A DNA stretch of 13,437 bases, from the NCBI GenBank assembly GCA_016868095.1, contig VGHV01000031.1:1-13437 (forward strand). Reading direction: 5' to 3'. Source of the stretch: Betaproteobacteria bacterium. GTDB taxonomy: Bacteria; Pseudomonadota; Gammaproteobacteria; Burkholderiales; Burkholderiaceae_E. This document shows positions 1 to 9,352 of this stretch, in pieces. Each line of letters starts with the position of its first letter. The first letter of the stretch is position 1. Under the pieces are notes generated by a model that was given only the letters and a program-made list of their open reading frames with translations, searched no databases and was not told where the DNA came from. Made by a program: the position numbers and the translations under genes.

Positions 1-1160
1 AGGCAAATGAGTTTGCGTTTGGGGCGCGGCAGCTGCTGCTTTGTTCACCTGACGCTTGTGCCTTTTATTGCCTCAGCGGGCGAGCTCAAAACCAAGCCAA
101 CCCAACACTCGGTGCAAAAGCTGCGTGAGATTGGGATTCAAGCCGATATCTTATTGTGTCGGGCTGATCGACCGATTCCCGAAGATGAGCGGGCAAAGAT
201 CTCCTTATTTTCTAACGTGCCGCTTGATTCAGTCATCTCGGTCTGGGACGCTGATTCCATTTACAAGATACCGCGCATGTTGTTTGAGCAAGCGGTCGAC
301 GAACGTTTGGCGGATTTGCTAAGGCTCGATGCACCTAAAGCCGATCTTTCGGTTTGGGACAAGCTCGTGGCCGCATTAAGTCAGCCCAAGCACCGCCTTC
401 GCATCGCGATGGTGGGCAAGTATGTTGACCTTACCGAGTCTTATAAGTCGCTGACGGAGGCGCTAGTCCATGCGGGGATGCACACCGAATCAAAGATTGA
501 CATCGAGTATCTCGATTCGGAGCAGGTTGATGAAGGATCAGTCGCAAGTTTAGAACACTTTGATGCGGTGCTCGTACCCGGTGGCTTTGGTAAACGCGGG
601 GTCGAAGGCAAGATTGCCGCGATTCAGTATGCTCGTGAGCACAAGATTCCTTACCTTGGAATCTGTTTAGGTATGCAACTGGCAGTGATTGAATTTGCCC
701 GCCATTGTTGTGGGCTTGAAGGGGCCAACAGCACGGAGTTTGCAGAGCACACAGCGCATCCGGTGGTCGGTCTGATTACCGAGTGGCTTGATCGCGAAGG
801 ACAACTCGAACGTCGAAGCAGCGAATCAGACCTTGGTGGTACAATGCGGCTAGGCGCACAGCGCTGTCCTATTCGCCCTGGGACCTTAGCCTTTGACATC
901 TATGGTGAGAGCGTGAATGAACGCCATCGCCATCGATATGAGGTAAATAACCATTATGTCGCACAACTTGAGCAGCAAGGCTTGATGGTTTCGGCCACAA
1001 CCCCGAATGAAGGTCTGACCGAAATGATTGAACTGCCTCAATCGGTTCATCCGTGGTTTGTTGGCGTGCAATTTCACCCTGAGTTCACATCAACACCCCG
1101 AGATGGTCACCCTTTATTTATCGCCTTTTTGAAGGCGGCTTTACAGGCTCAAGCGCTTAA

Positions 1161-1164
<4 letters not shown>
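1..1164 (+). CDS. pyrG: CTP synthase, 3' part (N-terminus outside the window)
   Basis: CTP synthase makes CTP from UTP, ATP and glutamine-derived ammonia in the cytoplasm. The reading frame is open from base 1, so the ATG at position 7 is internal. The 387 visible codons cover the end of the amidoligase domain and the whole class I glutamine amidotransferase domain. About 160 N-terminal residues appear to be missing, compared with 545 aa in E. coli. Visible family motifs are [23 protein letters not shown]-like ([10 protein letters not shown]), MVGKYV and [13 protein letters not shown]. The nucleophile elbow GICLGMQ has its Cys codon at 664-666. [10 protein letters not shown] follows, and the catalytic His and Glu lie in [17 protein letters not shown] (His codon 1075-1077, Glu 1081-1083). 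The stop overlaps the kdsA start by four bases (ATGA), which suggests translational coupling. Identity is essentially certain. The stretch GRGSCCF near the left edge differs from the more usual GREN-type sequence but the frame is intact. Confidence 0.97.
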
Positions 1165-3370
<2,206 letters not shown>

Positions 3371-3373
3371 TTC

Positions 3374-3730
3374 ATGACTTCAAGACACCTCAGCTATTTG
3401 CTCATCGGCCTGCTTTTGCTTATTCAATACCCATTGTGGATTGGAAAAGGCGGGTGGCTGCGCGTTTGGGAGCTTGATCGTCAGGTGCAGATTCAACGGG
3501 CAGAAAACCAACGGTTGATCCATCGAAATGCCGCGCTTGAGGCCGATGTCCGCGATTTACAAGTCGGCACGGTGTCGATCGAAGAACGTGCGCGTTATGA
3601 ACTTGGCATGGTCAAGGCAACCGAGGTCTTCGTTCAGGTGACCGAAGCCTCTGATGCGACAGCGCACGAGATTCGGACAGTAGGTCTTGCTTACCAGAGT
3701 GCGTCACAGTCGTCGGCGCCAAAACGATAA
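3374..3730 (+). CDS. ftsB: Cell division protein FtsB
   Basis: FtsB is a small bitopic inner-membrane protein that forms the FtsQLB divisome complex with FtsL and FtsQ. The 118-residue product (103 in E. coli) has a short cytoplasmic end and one hydrophobic segment at about residues 6-22, followed by [16 protein letters not shown] (E. coli has a similar FGKNGIHDY stretch). A periplasmic coiled coil at about 33-65 includes [19 protein letters not shown]. The conserved [13 protein letters not shown] segment comes next, corresponding to LEERARNELSM in E. coli, then a short variable tail. The location directly after eno is typical. The gene has no recognisable free Shine-Dalgarno site and begins three bases after a hairpin. 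Its last 40 bases overlap the 3' end of the convergent hslO gene. Confidence 0.93.
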   Translation: MTSRHLSYLLIGLLLLIQYPLWIGKGGWLRVWELDRQVQIQRAENQRLIHRNAALEADVRDLQVGTVSIEERARYELGMVKATEVFVQVTEASDATAHEIRTVGLAYQSASQSSAPKR

Positions 3731-4551
3731 AGAGCATTGCAGTAGTCGCAGTTGATCTGCACGCTGCCCTGTTCAACAAGCACGCTGTCGACTTCGTCTT
3801 TGCCTAGCATTTGCAGCATTGCTGCAACCTTCTCGCGCGAGCAACTACAGCGAAAATGGCAGGCATGTTGATCGAATAAACGCGGCGGGGATTCCCAGAA
3901 CAAGCGGTGAAGCAGGGTTTCGTTATCGGTTTGTAACATCTCTGGTCGATTCAAGGTGTCGGCCAGTATTTGACAATGTTCCCAACTGTTATCGTTTTGT
4001 TGCTGATTTTGGGTGGGTAGTTTTTGTAACATCAGCCCGCTCGCTCTGTGCCCATCGCTAGCCAACCACATCCGAGTAGGAATTTGCTCGGATCGTTGCA
4101 TATAGTGTTCCAGGACTTCGGCAACCGTATCACCTTCAAAGGGAACAATGCCTTGATAAGGCGGTTTGTCGGGATGCTCGCGACCGGGGTCAAGTGTGAC
4201 GACAAAGCGACCTTGACCTTGCCTGTTTACCAGATCAGCTAGGCTGGCATCCGGGGCAATGGCTGCATCGTCGCGGCACTTGACCGTTGCTCTAAAGCCG
4301 CCAACGGCATCACTCTCGACCACAAAGAGCAACACAGGCCCGTCGCCGTGAATTTGCAAGACGAGTTTGCCTTCAAATTTAAGTGAAGCTGACAAAAGAA
4401 GCGCCGCAGCAGATAGTTCTCCAAGTCGATCGCGCACCGAGGCGGGTAGGTTGTGGCGTTGGACAACCTCTTGCCAGGCATGCTCGATGCGTACGATTTC
4501 GCCGCGCACGCCGCCTCCTTGTAGCATGAAGCGAAGCAGTTGGTCGGCCAT
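3691..4551 (-). CDS. hslO: Redox-regulated chaperone Hsp33
   Basis: Hsp33 is a cytoplasmic holdase chaperone switched on by oxidation and partial unfolding, when its C-terminal zinc centre loses Zn and forms disulfides. The frame is open from 4644, but the family start [10 protein letters not shown] points to the ATG at 4551 (286 aa). That start comes one base after the stop of the upstream carbonic anhydrase-like gene, so the two are probably translationally coupled. N-terminal domain features include [31 protein letters not shown] and IHGDGPV. A central [13 protein letters not shown] / LLHRLFWE segment follows. The redox switch is complete: Cys235-x-Cys237 (FRCSCSRE) and Cys268-x-x-Cys271 (NCDYC). 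These are offset by three from E. coli Cys232, 234, 265 and 268. The protein ends in DDCDALW at a TAA inside the convergent ftsB gene, giving a 40-bp tail-to-tail overlap. Confidence 0.96.
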   Translation of the reverse strand: MADQLLRFMLQGGGVRGEIVRIEHAWQEVVQRHNLPASVRDRLGELSAAALLLSASLKFEGKLVLQIHGDGPVLLFVVESDAVGGFRATVKCRDDAAIAPDASLADLVNRQGQGRFVVTLDPGREHPDKPPYQGIVPFEGDTVAEVLEHYMQRSEQIPTRMWLASDGHRASGLMLQKLPTQNQQQNDNSWEHCQILADTLNRPEMLQTDNETLLHRLFWESPPRLFDQHACHFRCSCSREKVAAMLQMLGKDEVDSVLVEQGSVQINCDYCNALYRFGADDCDALW

Positions 4552-4552
4552 G

Positions 4553-5080
4553 TCAGTCTGCAAGGCGCAGAAGGCGAGTCCGGTAGCGCTCAGCGCGCTC
4601 GGCGTAGACGCTTGCAATCCGTTCGATGCCTTCACGCTCCTCAAGGCTTAGGCTGCGAACCACTTTGCCAGGTGACCCCACAACCAGACTGAAGTCTGGA
4701 ATCTCTTTGCCCTCAGTGATGAGTGCGCCTGCGCCAATGAGGCAGCCTTTGCCAATGCGAGCACCATTTAAAACAATGGCCTGGATGCCAATAAGGCTTC
4801 CATCGCCAACCTGACATCCATGAACCATGGCTTGATGGCCAATCGAAACGCGATTGCCAAGGATCAATTCAAAACCTGGATCGGTGTGCAAAATAGCACC
4901 GTCCTGGACGTTGACCATGTCGCCAAGCTTGATGCGATCATTGTCAGCACGGATGACAGCGTTGAACCACACGCTGCAGCGTGCACCCAGTTCCGCCTGC
5001 CCAAGCACGTGGGCACCCGGTGCTATCCAGACGCTGGGGTGGCATTGTGGTCTGTGATCTTCAAGTTCATAGGCTGGCAT
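4553..5080 (-). CDS. Gamma-class carbonic anhydrase-like protein (left-handed beta-helix, YrdA/PaaY type)
   Basis: This is a 175-residue hexapeptide-repeat protein of the gamma carbonic anhydrase family, expected to form a trimer with metal sites between subunits. Repeated turns such as [14 protein letters not shown] and [14 protein letters not shown] run through most of the chain, followed by a C-terminal helix ([16 protein letters not shown]). Candidate zinc ligands are His65 (AILHTD), His82 and His87 (GHQAMVHG). Arg44, Asp46, Gln59 and Asp60 match conserved Cam residues. The spacing from His65 to His82 is short, so the acidic loop of archaeal Cam is absent, as in YrdA-like members whose activity is often weak or unproven. 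The ATG at 5080 has an AGGAG (CTCCT on the plus strand, 5087-5091) six bases upstream, which rules out the longer open frame from 5158. It overlaps the upstream acyl-CoA synthetase gene by 14 bp and is one base from hslO. Family is certain; enzymatic function is inferred. Confidence 0.9.
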   Translation of the reverse strand: MPAYELEDHRPQCHPSVWIAPGAHVLGQAELGARCSVWFNAVIRADNDRIKLGDMVNVQDGAILHTDPGFELILGNRVSIGHQAMVHGCQVGDGSLIGIQAIVLNGARIGKGCLIGAGALITEGKEIPDFSLVVGSPGKVVRSLSLEEREGIERIASVYAERAERYRTRLLRLAD

Positions 5081-6773
5081 GGGTTTCTCCTGGTTGCTCT
5101 TCTTGCTCAAACCGATCCACTTCGAGTTTGCGTAAGATCGCGCGCTGCACTTTGCCACTGGTGGTCATGGGAAGGTTTTCAATAAATTCGATTTCTTTTG
5201 GGTATTCGTAAGGCGCAAGTTTTTGCTTGACCTGTGCCTGTAAGGCCTGGATGAGTTGGGCTTGTTGGTTTGAATCCCGGTAGTTTTCTGGCCGTGAAAG
5301 TACCACAAAGGCTTTTACCAAATTGCCCCGTTCACGATCGGGCTTGGGAACGACTGCCACATTGGCCACATCGGGGTGCTGGAGCAGGCAATGTTCGATT
5401 TCGCCCGGGCCGATTCGGTAGCCGGCAGCCTTAAACATATCGTCTGCTCGCCCGGCGTACCATAAAAAGCCATCGTCATCGCGCGTGGCTAAGTCCCCGG
5501 TGCGGCACCAATCACCGCTATATTTATCATAAGTTGCTTGGAGATTGCGCCAATACTCAATGAAAAACACAGGGTCTGGATGCCCATGTCGATCGTTACG
5601 ATGGACCGCGACTTCTCCCATGCTGCCCGCGGGGACTTCAAGGCCCTGGTCGTCAATGATGGCAACCCGATGCCCAGGGTAGGGTCGTCCAATCGATCCT
5701 GATCGACTGTCCCAATAGCGCGAGCAATTGCCTACGACATAGTTCATCTCGGTCTGACCGAACATTTCGTTGACGGTGAGGCCCAAGGCTTGCTCGCACC
5801 AGTCATAAAGCGTGGGGCCGACCGATTCGCCCGCTGACATAACCGCTCGAAGGTTGAGAGTTTTCCTTGCGCGCGGATCGGCATCGCATTTGAGCATGGC
5901 TTTTAATGCGGTGGGAAATAAAAAAGCATGTGAAATAGCATATCGTTCTAAGAGCTCGTAGGCGATTTCACCTGAGAATCGCCCCTTGTAGGCGAGGATC
6001 GACTGACCAAAGTAAAGGCTTGGCAGCAAGGCGTCCATGAGCCCACCGGTCCAGGCCCAGTCTGCAGGCGACCAAAAGCAGCTTGCCTGATCGGGAAACC
6101 AGTTTTGCGAGGCGACAAAACCTGGCAAATTGCCAATCAAAGCACGGTGAGGAATCAATGCGCCCTTGGGTGGGCCTGTCGTGCCGCTCGTGTAGAGCAA
6201 TTGGGCAGGCTCTGAGGCAAGCGTTTTGACCGCAGTGAATCGAGGGTGCCCCTGATCGAGCAAATCCTGCACATCAAATTCCTGATCGCTGGGATCAAGC
6301 ACATCCCCCGTATGCTCCTCGGCAGCAATGGCCATGAATCGCACACAGTCTGGCCTTGCGCTTCGAAGTGCGGGCAGTGCTGAAGCGTCTGCAATAAGCC
6401 CGCAGGCTTCGCTATCAGCCAGTCGGTAGGCCAAAGCTTCAGGACCAAATAGGATCGACAAAGGCATGGCGATCGCGCCAAGACGGTAAAGCGCAATATG
6501 AGCAACAGCAGTGATAGGGCGTTGCGGTAAGACGATCGCCACCCGGTCACCGCGTTCGACACCTAACTCGCGTAGGGAGCAAGCAAGCCGATTTGCTGCC
6601 AGGTGCAGATCGCGATAGGTCCAGACACTTGTCTGACCGAACTCGTTTTCATAGCGAATTGCAACCCGCCCCTGGTCTTTAGCCCATCGCGAACAAATTA
6701 ATTGTTCAATATTAAGTTGCGCTGGAACTTTCCACCGAAAGGACTCATAGGCGCTTTTATAGGTATCAGCCAT
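5067..6773 (-). CDS. AMP-forming acyl-CoA synthetase (acetyl-/medium-chain-like, ANL superfamily)
   Basis: This 568-residue cytoplasmic enzyme should activate a carboxylic acid to its acyl-adenylate and then to the acyl-CoA. Core ANL motifs are all present: the P-loop-like [11 protein letters not shown] (residues 194-204), MFGQTEMN (from 337), [24 protein letters not shown], and the hinge/C-domain [10 protein letters not shown]. The catalytic lysine is Lys541 in TTSGKVQR. The N-terminal [19 protein letters not shown] is reminiscent of medium-chain (ACSM-like) synthetases rather than classical acetyl-CoA synthetase, and the enzyme is shorter than Acs (about 650 aa). The acyl specificity cannot be read from the sequence. 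The ATG at 6773 has GGGAGG eleven bases upstream on its strand. It is the first gene of a unit continuing into the carbonic anhydrase-like gene (14-bp overlap) and hslO, and lies 32 bp from a divergent hydrolase gene. Confidence 0.92.
   Translation of the reverse strand: MADTYKSAYESFRWKVPAQLNIEQLICSRWAKDQGRVAIRYENEFGQTSVWTYRDLHLAANRLACSLRELGVERGDRVAIVLPQRPITAVAHIALYRLGAIAMPLSILFGPEALAYRLADSEACGLIADASALPALRSARPDCVRFMAIAAEEHTGDVLDPSDQEFDVQDLLDQGHPRFTAVKTLASEPAQLLYTSGTTGPPKGALIPHRALIGNLPGFVASQNWFPDQASCFWSPADWAWTGGLMDALLPSLYFGQSILAYKGRFSGEIAYELLERYAISHAFLFPTALKAMLKCDADPRARKTLNLRAVMSAGESVGPTLYDWCEQALGLTVNEMFGQTEMNYVVGNCSRYWDSRSGSIGRPYPGHRVAIIDDQGLEVPAGSMGEVAVHRNDRHGHPDPVFFIEYWRNLQATYDKYSGDWCRTGDLATRDDDGFLWYAGRADDMFKAAGYRIGPGEIEHCLLQHPDVANVAVVPKPDRERGNLVKAFVVLSRPENYRDSNQQAQLIQALQAQVKQKLAPYEYPKEIEFIENLPMTTSGKVQRAILRKLEVDRFEQEEQPGETHASL
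5087..5091 (-). promoter_or_regulatory. Shine-Dalgarno site deciding the carbonic anhydrase-like start
   Basis: On the minus strand AGGAG is followed by six bases and then the ATG at 5080. It lies within the coding end of the acyl-CoA synthetase gene. It supports the MPAYELED start over the upstream in-frame ATG. Confidence 0.75.
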
Positions 6774-6792
6774 GCTTGACGCAGCCTCCCAC

Positions 6793-6801
6793 TACAATCT
6801 A
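6793..6801. promoter_or_regulatory. Candidate symmetric -10 element for divergent transcription
   Basis: The 32-bp divergent gap contains TACAATCTA. Read on the plus strand TACAAT (6793-6798) is a good -10 hexamer. Read on the minus strand the overlapping TAGATT (6801-6796) is also -10-like. On the plus strand transcription would begin about at 6805, the base before the hydrolase ATG, implying a leaderless or nearly leaderless mRNA, and no Shine-Dalgarno site is visible there. On the minus strand it would give a short leader carrying GGGAGG. No good -35 hexamer is found at 17 bp in either direction. Confidence 0.4.
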
Positions 6802-6805
6802 GTCG

Positions 6806-7729
6806 ATGAATGCTAACCCGAATCCCGTCAAGCCCTATGAGCCCTTGCGCAAGGCCCACGAAGTACAAGTATCCATTCGAGGCCTGAACTACTGCATTCG
6901 GCATTGGCCGGTCATGGGCAAAGCCAGATTTCAGATCCTGATGCTGCATGGATGGATGGATGTGTCAGCATCGTTTCAATTTTTAATCGACTACTTGCCT
7001 GACGATGTCGAGGTGTTCTCGCCTGACTGGCGCGGTTATGGCCATAGCTCGCATAGCCCAAGTGATACCTATTGGTTTGCGGACTACTTGGCTGATTTAG
7101 ACCGCTTGATCGCTGAGCTTCGATCTCAGCGGCTGATCACGGGTCCGATTCAGCTTTTGGGACATAGTATGGGTGGCAATGTCGCCTGCTTGTATGCTGG
7201 CATTCGACCCGATGCGATCGCTTCGCTCATCAATCTCGAAGGTGTTGGTATGCCTGCGACCGACGCTAGCCAGGCGCCGGCGCGCTTCAGGCAATGGCTT
7301 GATGAACTTGCCAATGGCAGGCCTCAGATGAAGTCCTATGCTGATTGCGAAGCAGTGGCCCAACGGCTGCAGCAAAACAACCCCAGACTGCGCGCTGACT
7401 ACGCTGCCTTTCTTGCAAGCCATTGGGCGGCCCCTGCTCAGGACGGTCAGTGGCATTTACTTGCCGATCCCGGCCATAAGGGCATCCATCCAGTCTTATA
7501 CCGAGTCGACGAAGTGCTAGCCTGTTGGCGCGAGATCAAGGTGCCGGTGCTTTGGGTTTGTTCTGAGCACATGAACGCCTGGCATGCCTTTGTTAAGACC
7601 GAAGCGTATAAGGCTCGGCTTGAGAGCATTGCTCAGCGACGTGATGTGTTGATTCGAGATGCCGGCCATATGTTGCATCACGATCAACCCAAAGCGCTGG
7701 CGCTTGCCATCAACGAGTTTCTTGGATGA
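6806..7729 (+). CDS. Alpha/beta-fold hydrolase, substrate unknown
   Basis: The 307-residue product has the classical alpha/beta hydrolase order. LMLHGWMD (oxyanion region, His48-Gly49) comes first, then FSPDWRGYGHSS. The nucleophile elbow LGHSMGGN has Ser121, and the C-terminal catalytic His288 is in DAGHMLHHDQP. The lid region (about 150-210) is variable. The usual catalytic acid after strand 6 is not obvious: the segment reads VPVLWVCSEHMNAW, where Glu254 is the only acidic residue. It could be an esterase, haloalkane-dehalogenase-like or C-C hydrolase; the substrate cannot be told. No signal peptide is seen, so it is probably cytoplasmic. It opens the plus-strand cluster, 19 bp upstream of the PHP phosphatase gene, and has no visible ribosome-binding site, consistent with leaderless translation from the divergent promoter region. 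Confidence 0.88.
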   Translation: MNANPNPVKPYEPLRKAHEVQVSIRGLNYCIRHWPVMGKARFQILMLHGWMDVSASFQFLIDYLPDDVEVFSPDWRGYGHSSHSPSDTYWFADYLADLDRLIAELRSQRLITGPIQLLGHSMGGNVACLYAGIRPDAIASLINLEGVGMPATDASQAPARFRQWLDELANGRPQMKSYADCEAVAQRLQQNNPRLRADYAAFLASHWAAPAQDGQWHLLADPGHKGIHPVLYRVDEVLACWREIKVPVLWVCSEHMNAWHAFVKTEAYKARLESIAQRRDVLIRDAGHMLHHDQPKALALAINEFLG

Positions 7730-7748
7730 GAGCTCAAGGCCTCGTTTT

Positions 7749-8660
7749 ATGAGGCTCCACCCGCGAGGCTATCAGGGCTTAAAAGAGCTTGAGCCTTTGT
7801 TTCACAGCGATCCTTGGCGTGTGCGGGCTGACTTGCATTGTCATTCTTATCACTCAGATGGCGTGTGTTCGCCCCAGCAGTTAACGGCCAAGGCAAAGGC
7901 GCAAGCGGTCGAACTCTTCGCACTTACCGATCACGACAGCGTCAAGGGTCAGCAAGAAGCAAGAGAGGCCGCTGAGTCTGTCCAGCTGCCATGGCTAAGC
8001 GGGGTTGAGATTTCTGTCACTTGGGCGGGGCAAACCATCCACATTGTTGGCCTGGGCTTTGACCCCGAGCATCCAGCACTCGTGGCAGGGCTCGCAAGCA
8101 TAAGGTCTCAGCGTTTGGCACGCGCTCAGGCGATCGATCAATCGCTTGCCAAGGTCGGGCTTGAAGGTGCTTTGGATGCGGCTTTAAGCCAGGTGCGCGA
8201 AGCTGAGCAAATTTCTCGTACCCATATCGCGCGATGGATTGCAGCAAGATGCGGTTTTTCAGATCTCAGAGAGGTTTTTGCACGCTATCTATGCGACGGC
8301 AAGCCAGGCGATATACCGCAGCAATGGGCAAGTCTTCGTGATTCAACAGGCTGGATTCAAGCGGCCGGGGGTGTTGCCGTGCTCGCACACCCAGCACGGT
8401 ATCGATTAAGTCACTTGCTTCAGCACTGCCTGATTGAAGAATTTCGCGAGGCAGGGGGGCTTGCTCTTGAAACCGCCTCCGGCTCGCATGCCCAGCGCGA
8501 AGTTCTCCACTTCAGTCGTTTGGCGAGTCAGTATCGACTAAGAGCTTCGGCAGGATCCGACTTTCATGCGGAAAAAGAGAGCCGACGAGGCTTGGGTGAG
8601 GTTCCGATGATTGCGGATTTTGTTGAACCGCTTTGGTCGAAATGTGATGTAATTTATTGA
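7749..8660 (+). CDS. rnm: PHP-domain phosphoesterase (3',5'-nucleoside bisphosphate phosphatase / RNase AM family, YciV)
   Basis: This is a polymerase-and-histidinol-phosphatase domain enzyme of the YciV/TrpH family. Characterised members remove the 3'-phosphate from 3',5'-bisphosphonucleotides such as pAp, or trim RNA 5' ends. The metal-binding set is readable: DLHCHS (His30, His32), TDHD (Asp61, His62, Asp63), VEIS (Glu87), a His in HIVGLGF, RTHIARW, LAHPARY (His214) and GSDFHAE (Asp271, His273). I chose the ATG at 7749 (303 aa). The frame is open further upstream into the hydrolase gene, but that part is the hydrolase read in another frame. A GTG at 7821, four codons before HCH (VRADLHCH), would give the more usual short N-terminus and is a real alternative. 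The next gene is yciO, and rnm-yciO adjacency is also found in E. coli, which strengthens the call. The exact substrate is inferred. Confidence 0.9.
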   Translation: MRLHPRGYQGLKELEPLFHSDPWRVRADLHCHSYHSDGVCSPQQLTAKAKAQAVELFALTDHDSVKGQQEAREAAESVQLPWLSGVEISVTWAGQTIHIVGLGFDPEHPALVAGLASIRSQRLARAQAIDQSLAKVGLEGALDAALSQVREAEQISRTHIARWIAARCGFSDLREVFARYLCDGKPGDIPQQWASLRDSTGWIQAAGGVAVLAHPARYRLSHLLQHCLIEEFREAGGLALETASGSHAQREVLHFSRLASQYRLRASAGSDFHAEKESRRGLGEVPMIADFVEPLWSKCDVIY

Positions 8661-8662
8661 TT

Positions 8663-8668
8663 TATAAT
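8663..8668 (+). promoter_or_regulatory. Consensus -10 hexamer before yciO
   Basis: The 20-bp gap between the PHP gene and yciO is almost pure A/T and contains a perfect TATAAT. Transcription from it would start near 8675, only about six bases before the yciO ATG. No Shine-Dalgarno sequence precedes that ATG. No convincing -35 hexamer lies at 16-18 bp spacing. Confidence 0.4.
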
Positions 8669-8680
8669 AAATAATAATCG

Positions 8681-9352
8681 ATGCGCCGTCTCATTGTCCA
8701 TCCTGAAGATCCGCAGGCTCGTCTGATTCAACAGGCGGTTCAAGCGCTTCGCTCGGGTGATTTGTTAATCATGCCGACTGACGCTTGCGCGGTCATTGCT
8801 GCTTCCTTGGAGCACAAGTCTGCCGTGGACCGTCTGCGTGCGGTCAGACAATTAAACGATCGCCATTTATTGACGCTACTTTGTGCAGACCTTTCTGAGC
8901 TGGCAAGCTACGCCAAGGTTGACGACGTCGCCTATCGATTCTTGAAGGCTTGGACCCCAGGCCCCTACACCTTTATTCTTAATGCGAGTAAGCAGGTGCC
9001 ACGTCGTGTCTGGCATCCCTCAAGACGAACAATCGGACTGAGGGTGCCTAAACATCCCGTCACCATGGCGGTGCTGAAAGCGTTCGGCGAACCCTTGCTT
9101 TCAAGTAGTCTCATCTGGCCTGGAGAAACCGAGCCGATGCATGACGCCGATGATATCGCCGAGCGATTTGGGGGCAGCCTTGAGGTGTTTCTTGATAGCG
9201 GCCACTATGGGATGGTGCCAACCACGGTCATTGACCTGACGAGCGGTGAGGCCGAGGTGATTCGTGAGGGGGCAGGTTCCTTGAAGCCACTTACAATCGA
9301 TGCATGGACGAAAACTGGATTCAAGTCATCGCGGTCTATGCCCTCCCGGTAA
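8681..9352 (+). CDS. yciO: YciO family protein (Sua5/TsaC/YrdC-like fold)
   Basis: This 223-residue protein belongs to the YciO branch of the YrdC/Sua5 superfamily, whose TsaC/Sua5 members make threonylcarbamoyl-AMP for the tRNA t6A modification. YciO itself is a paralogue whose cellular role is not settled. Matching stretches to E. coli YciO include the N-terminal HPEDPQARLIQQAV, VRQLNDRHLLTLLC, DLSELASYAKVDDVAYRFLK, TPGPYTFILNASKQVPRRV, RRTIGLRVPKHP and GEPLLSSSL, and VPTTVIDLTSGEAEVIREGAG. The usual substrate-loop motif, PTDSGYALGC in E. coli, here reads PTDACAVIAAS. The conserved Ser, Tyr and a Gly are replaced, which may affect substrate binding. The last 16 codons overlap the start of the M50 protease gene (49 bp). 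The tail after GAGSLKPL is longer than in E. coli. Confidence 0.9.
   Translation: MRRLIVHPEDPQARLIQQAVQALRSGDLLIMPTDACAVIAASLEHKSAVDRLRAVRQLNDRHLLTLLCADLSELASYAKVDDVAYRFLKAWTPGPYTFILNASKQVPRRVWHPSRRTIGLRVPKHPVTMAVLKAFGEPLLSSSLIWPGETEPMHDADDIAERFGGSLEVFLDSGHYGMVPTTVIDLTSGEAEVIREGAGSLKPLTIDAWTKTGFKSSRSMPSR

Noticed and set aside
3811..3827. Inverted repeat TTGCAGC-ATT-GCTGCAA as an hslO or ftsB terminator
   Set aside because: It lies well within hslO coding sequence, no T-run follows on either strand, and it is explained by the codons for the AAMLQM segment.
4552..4644. Longer hslO start at 4644
   Set aside because: The 31 extra residues are the end of the carbonic anhydrase-like gene in another frame, and the Hsp33 family begins at [10 protein letters not shown].
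6776..6781. TTGACG as a -35 hexamer for the hydrolase gene
   Set aside because: The spacer to TACAAT is only 11 bases, far from the usual 16-18.
7725..7734. GATGAGAGCT shared by the ends of eno (3348-3357) and the hydrolase gene
   Set aside because: Many 10-base repeats are expected by chance in 13 kb, and the surroundings do not match.
7659..7748. Longer PHP phosphatase start at 7659
   Set aside because: It would overlap the hydrolase by 71 bases, and the added residues are the hydrolase C-terminus in another frame.
7738..7756. Hairpin GCCTC / GAGGC around the PHP gene start as a regulator
   Set aside because: Only five Watson-Crick pairs and one possible wobble; expected by chance.
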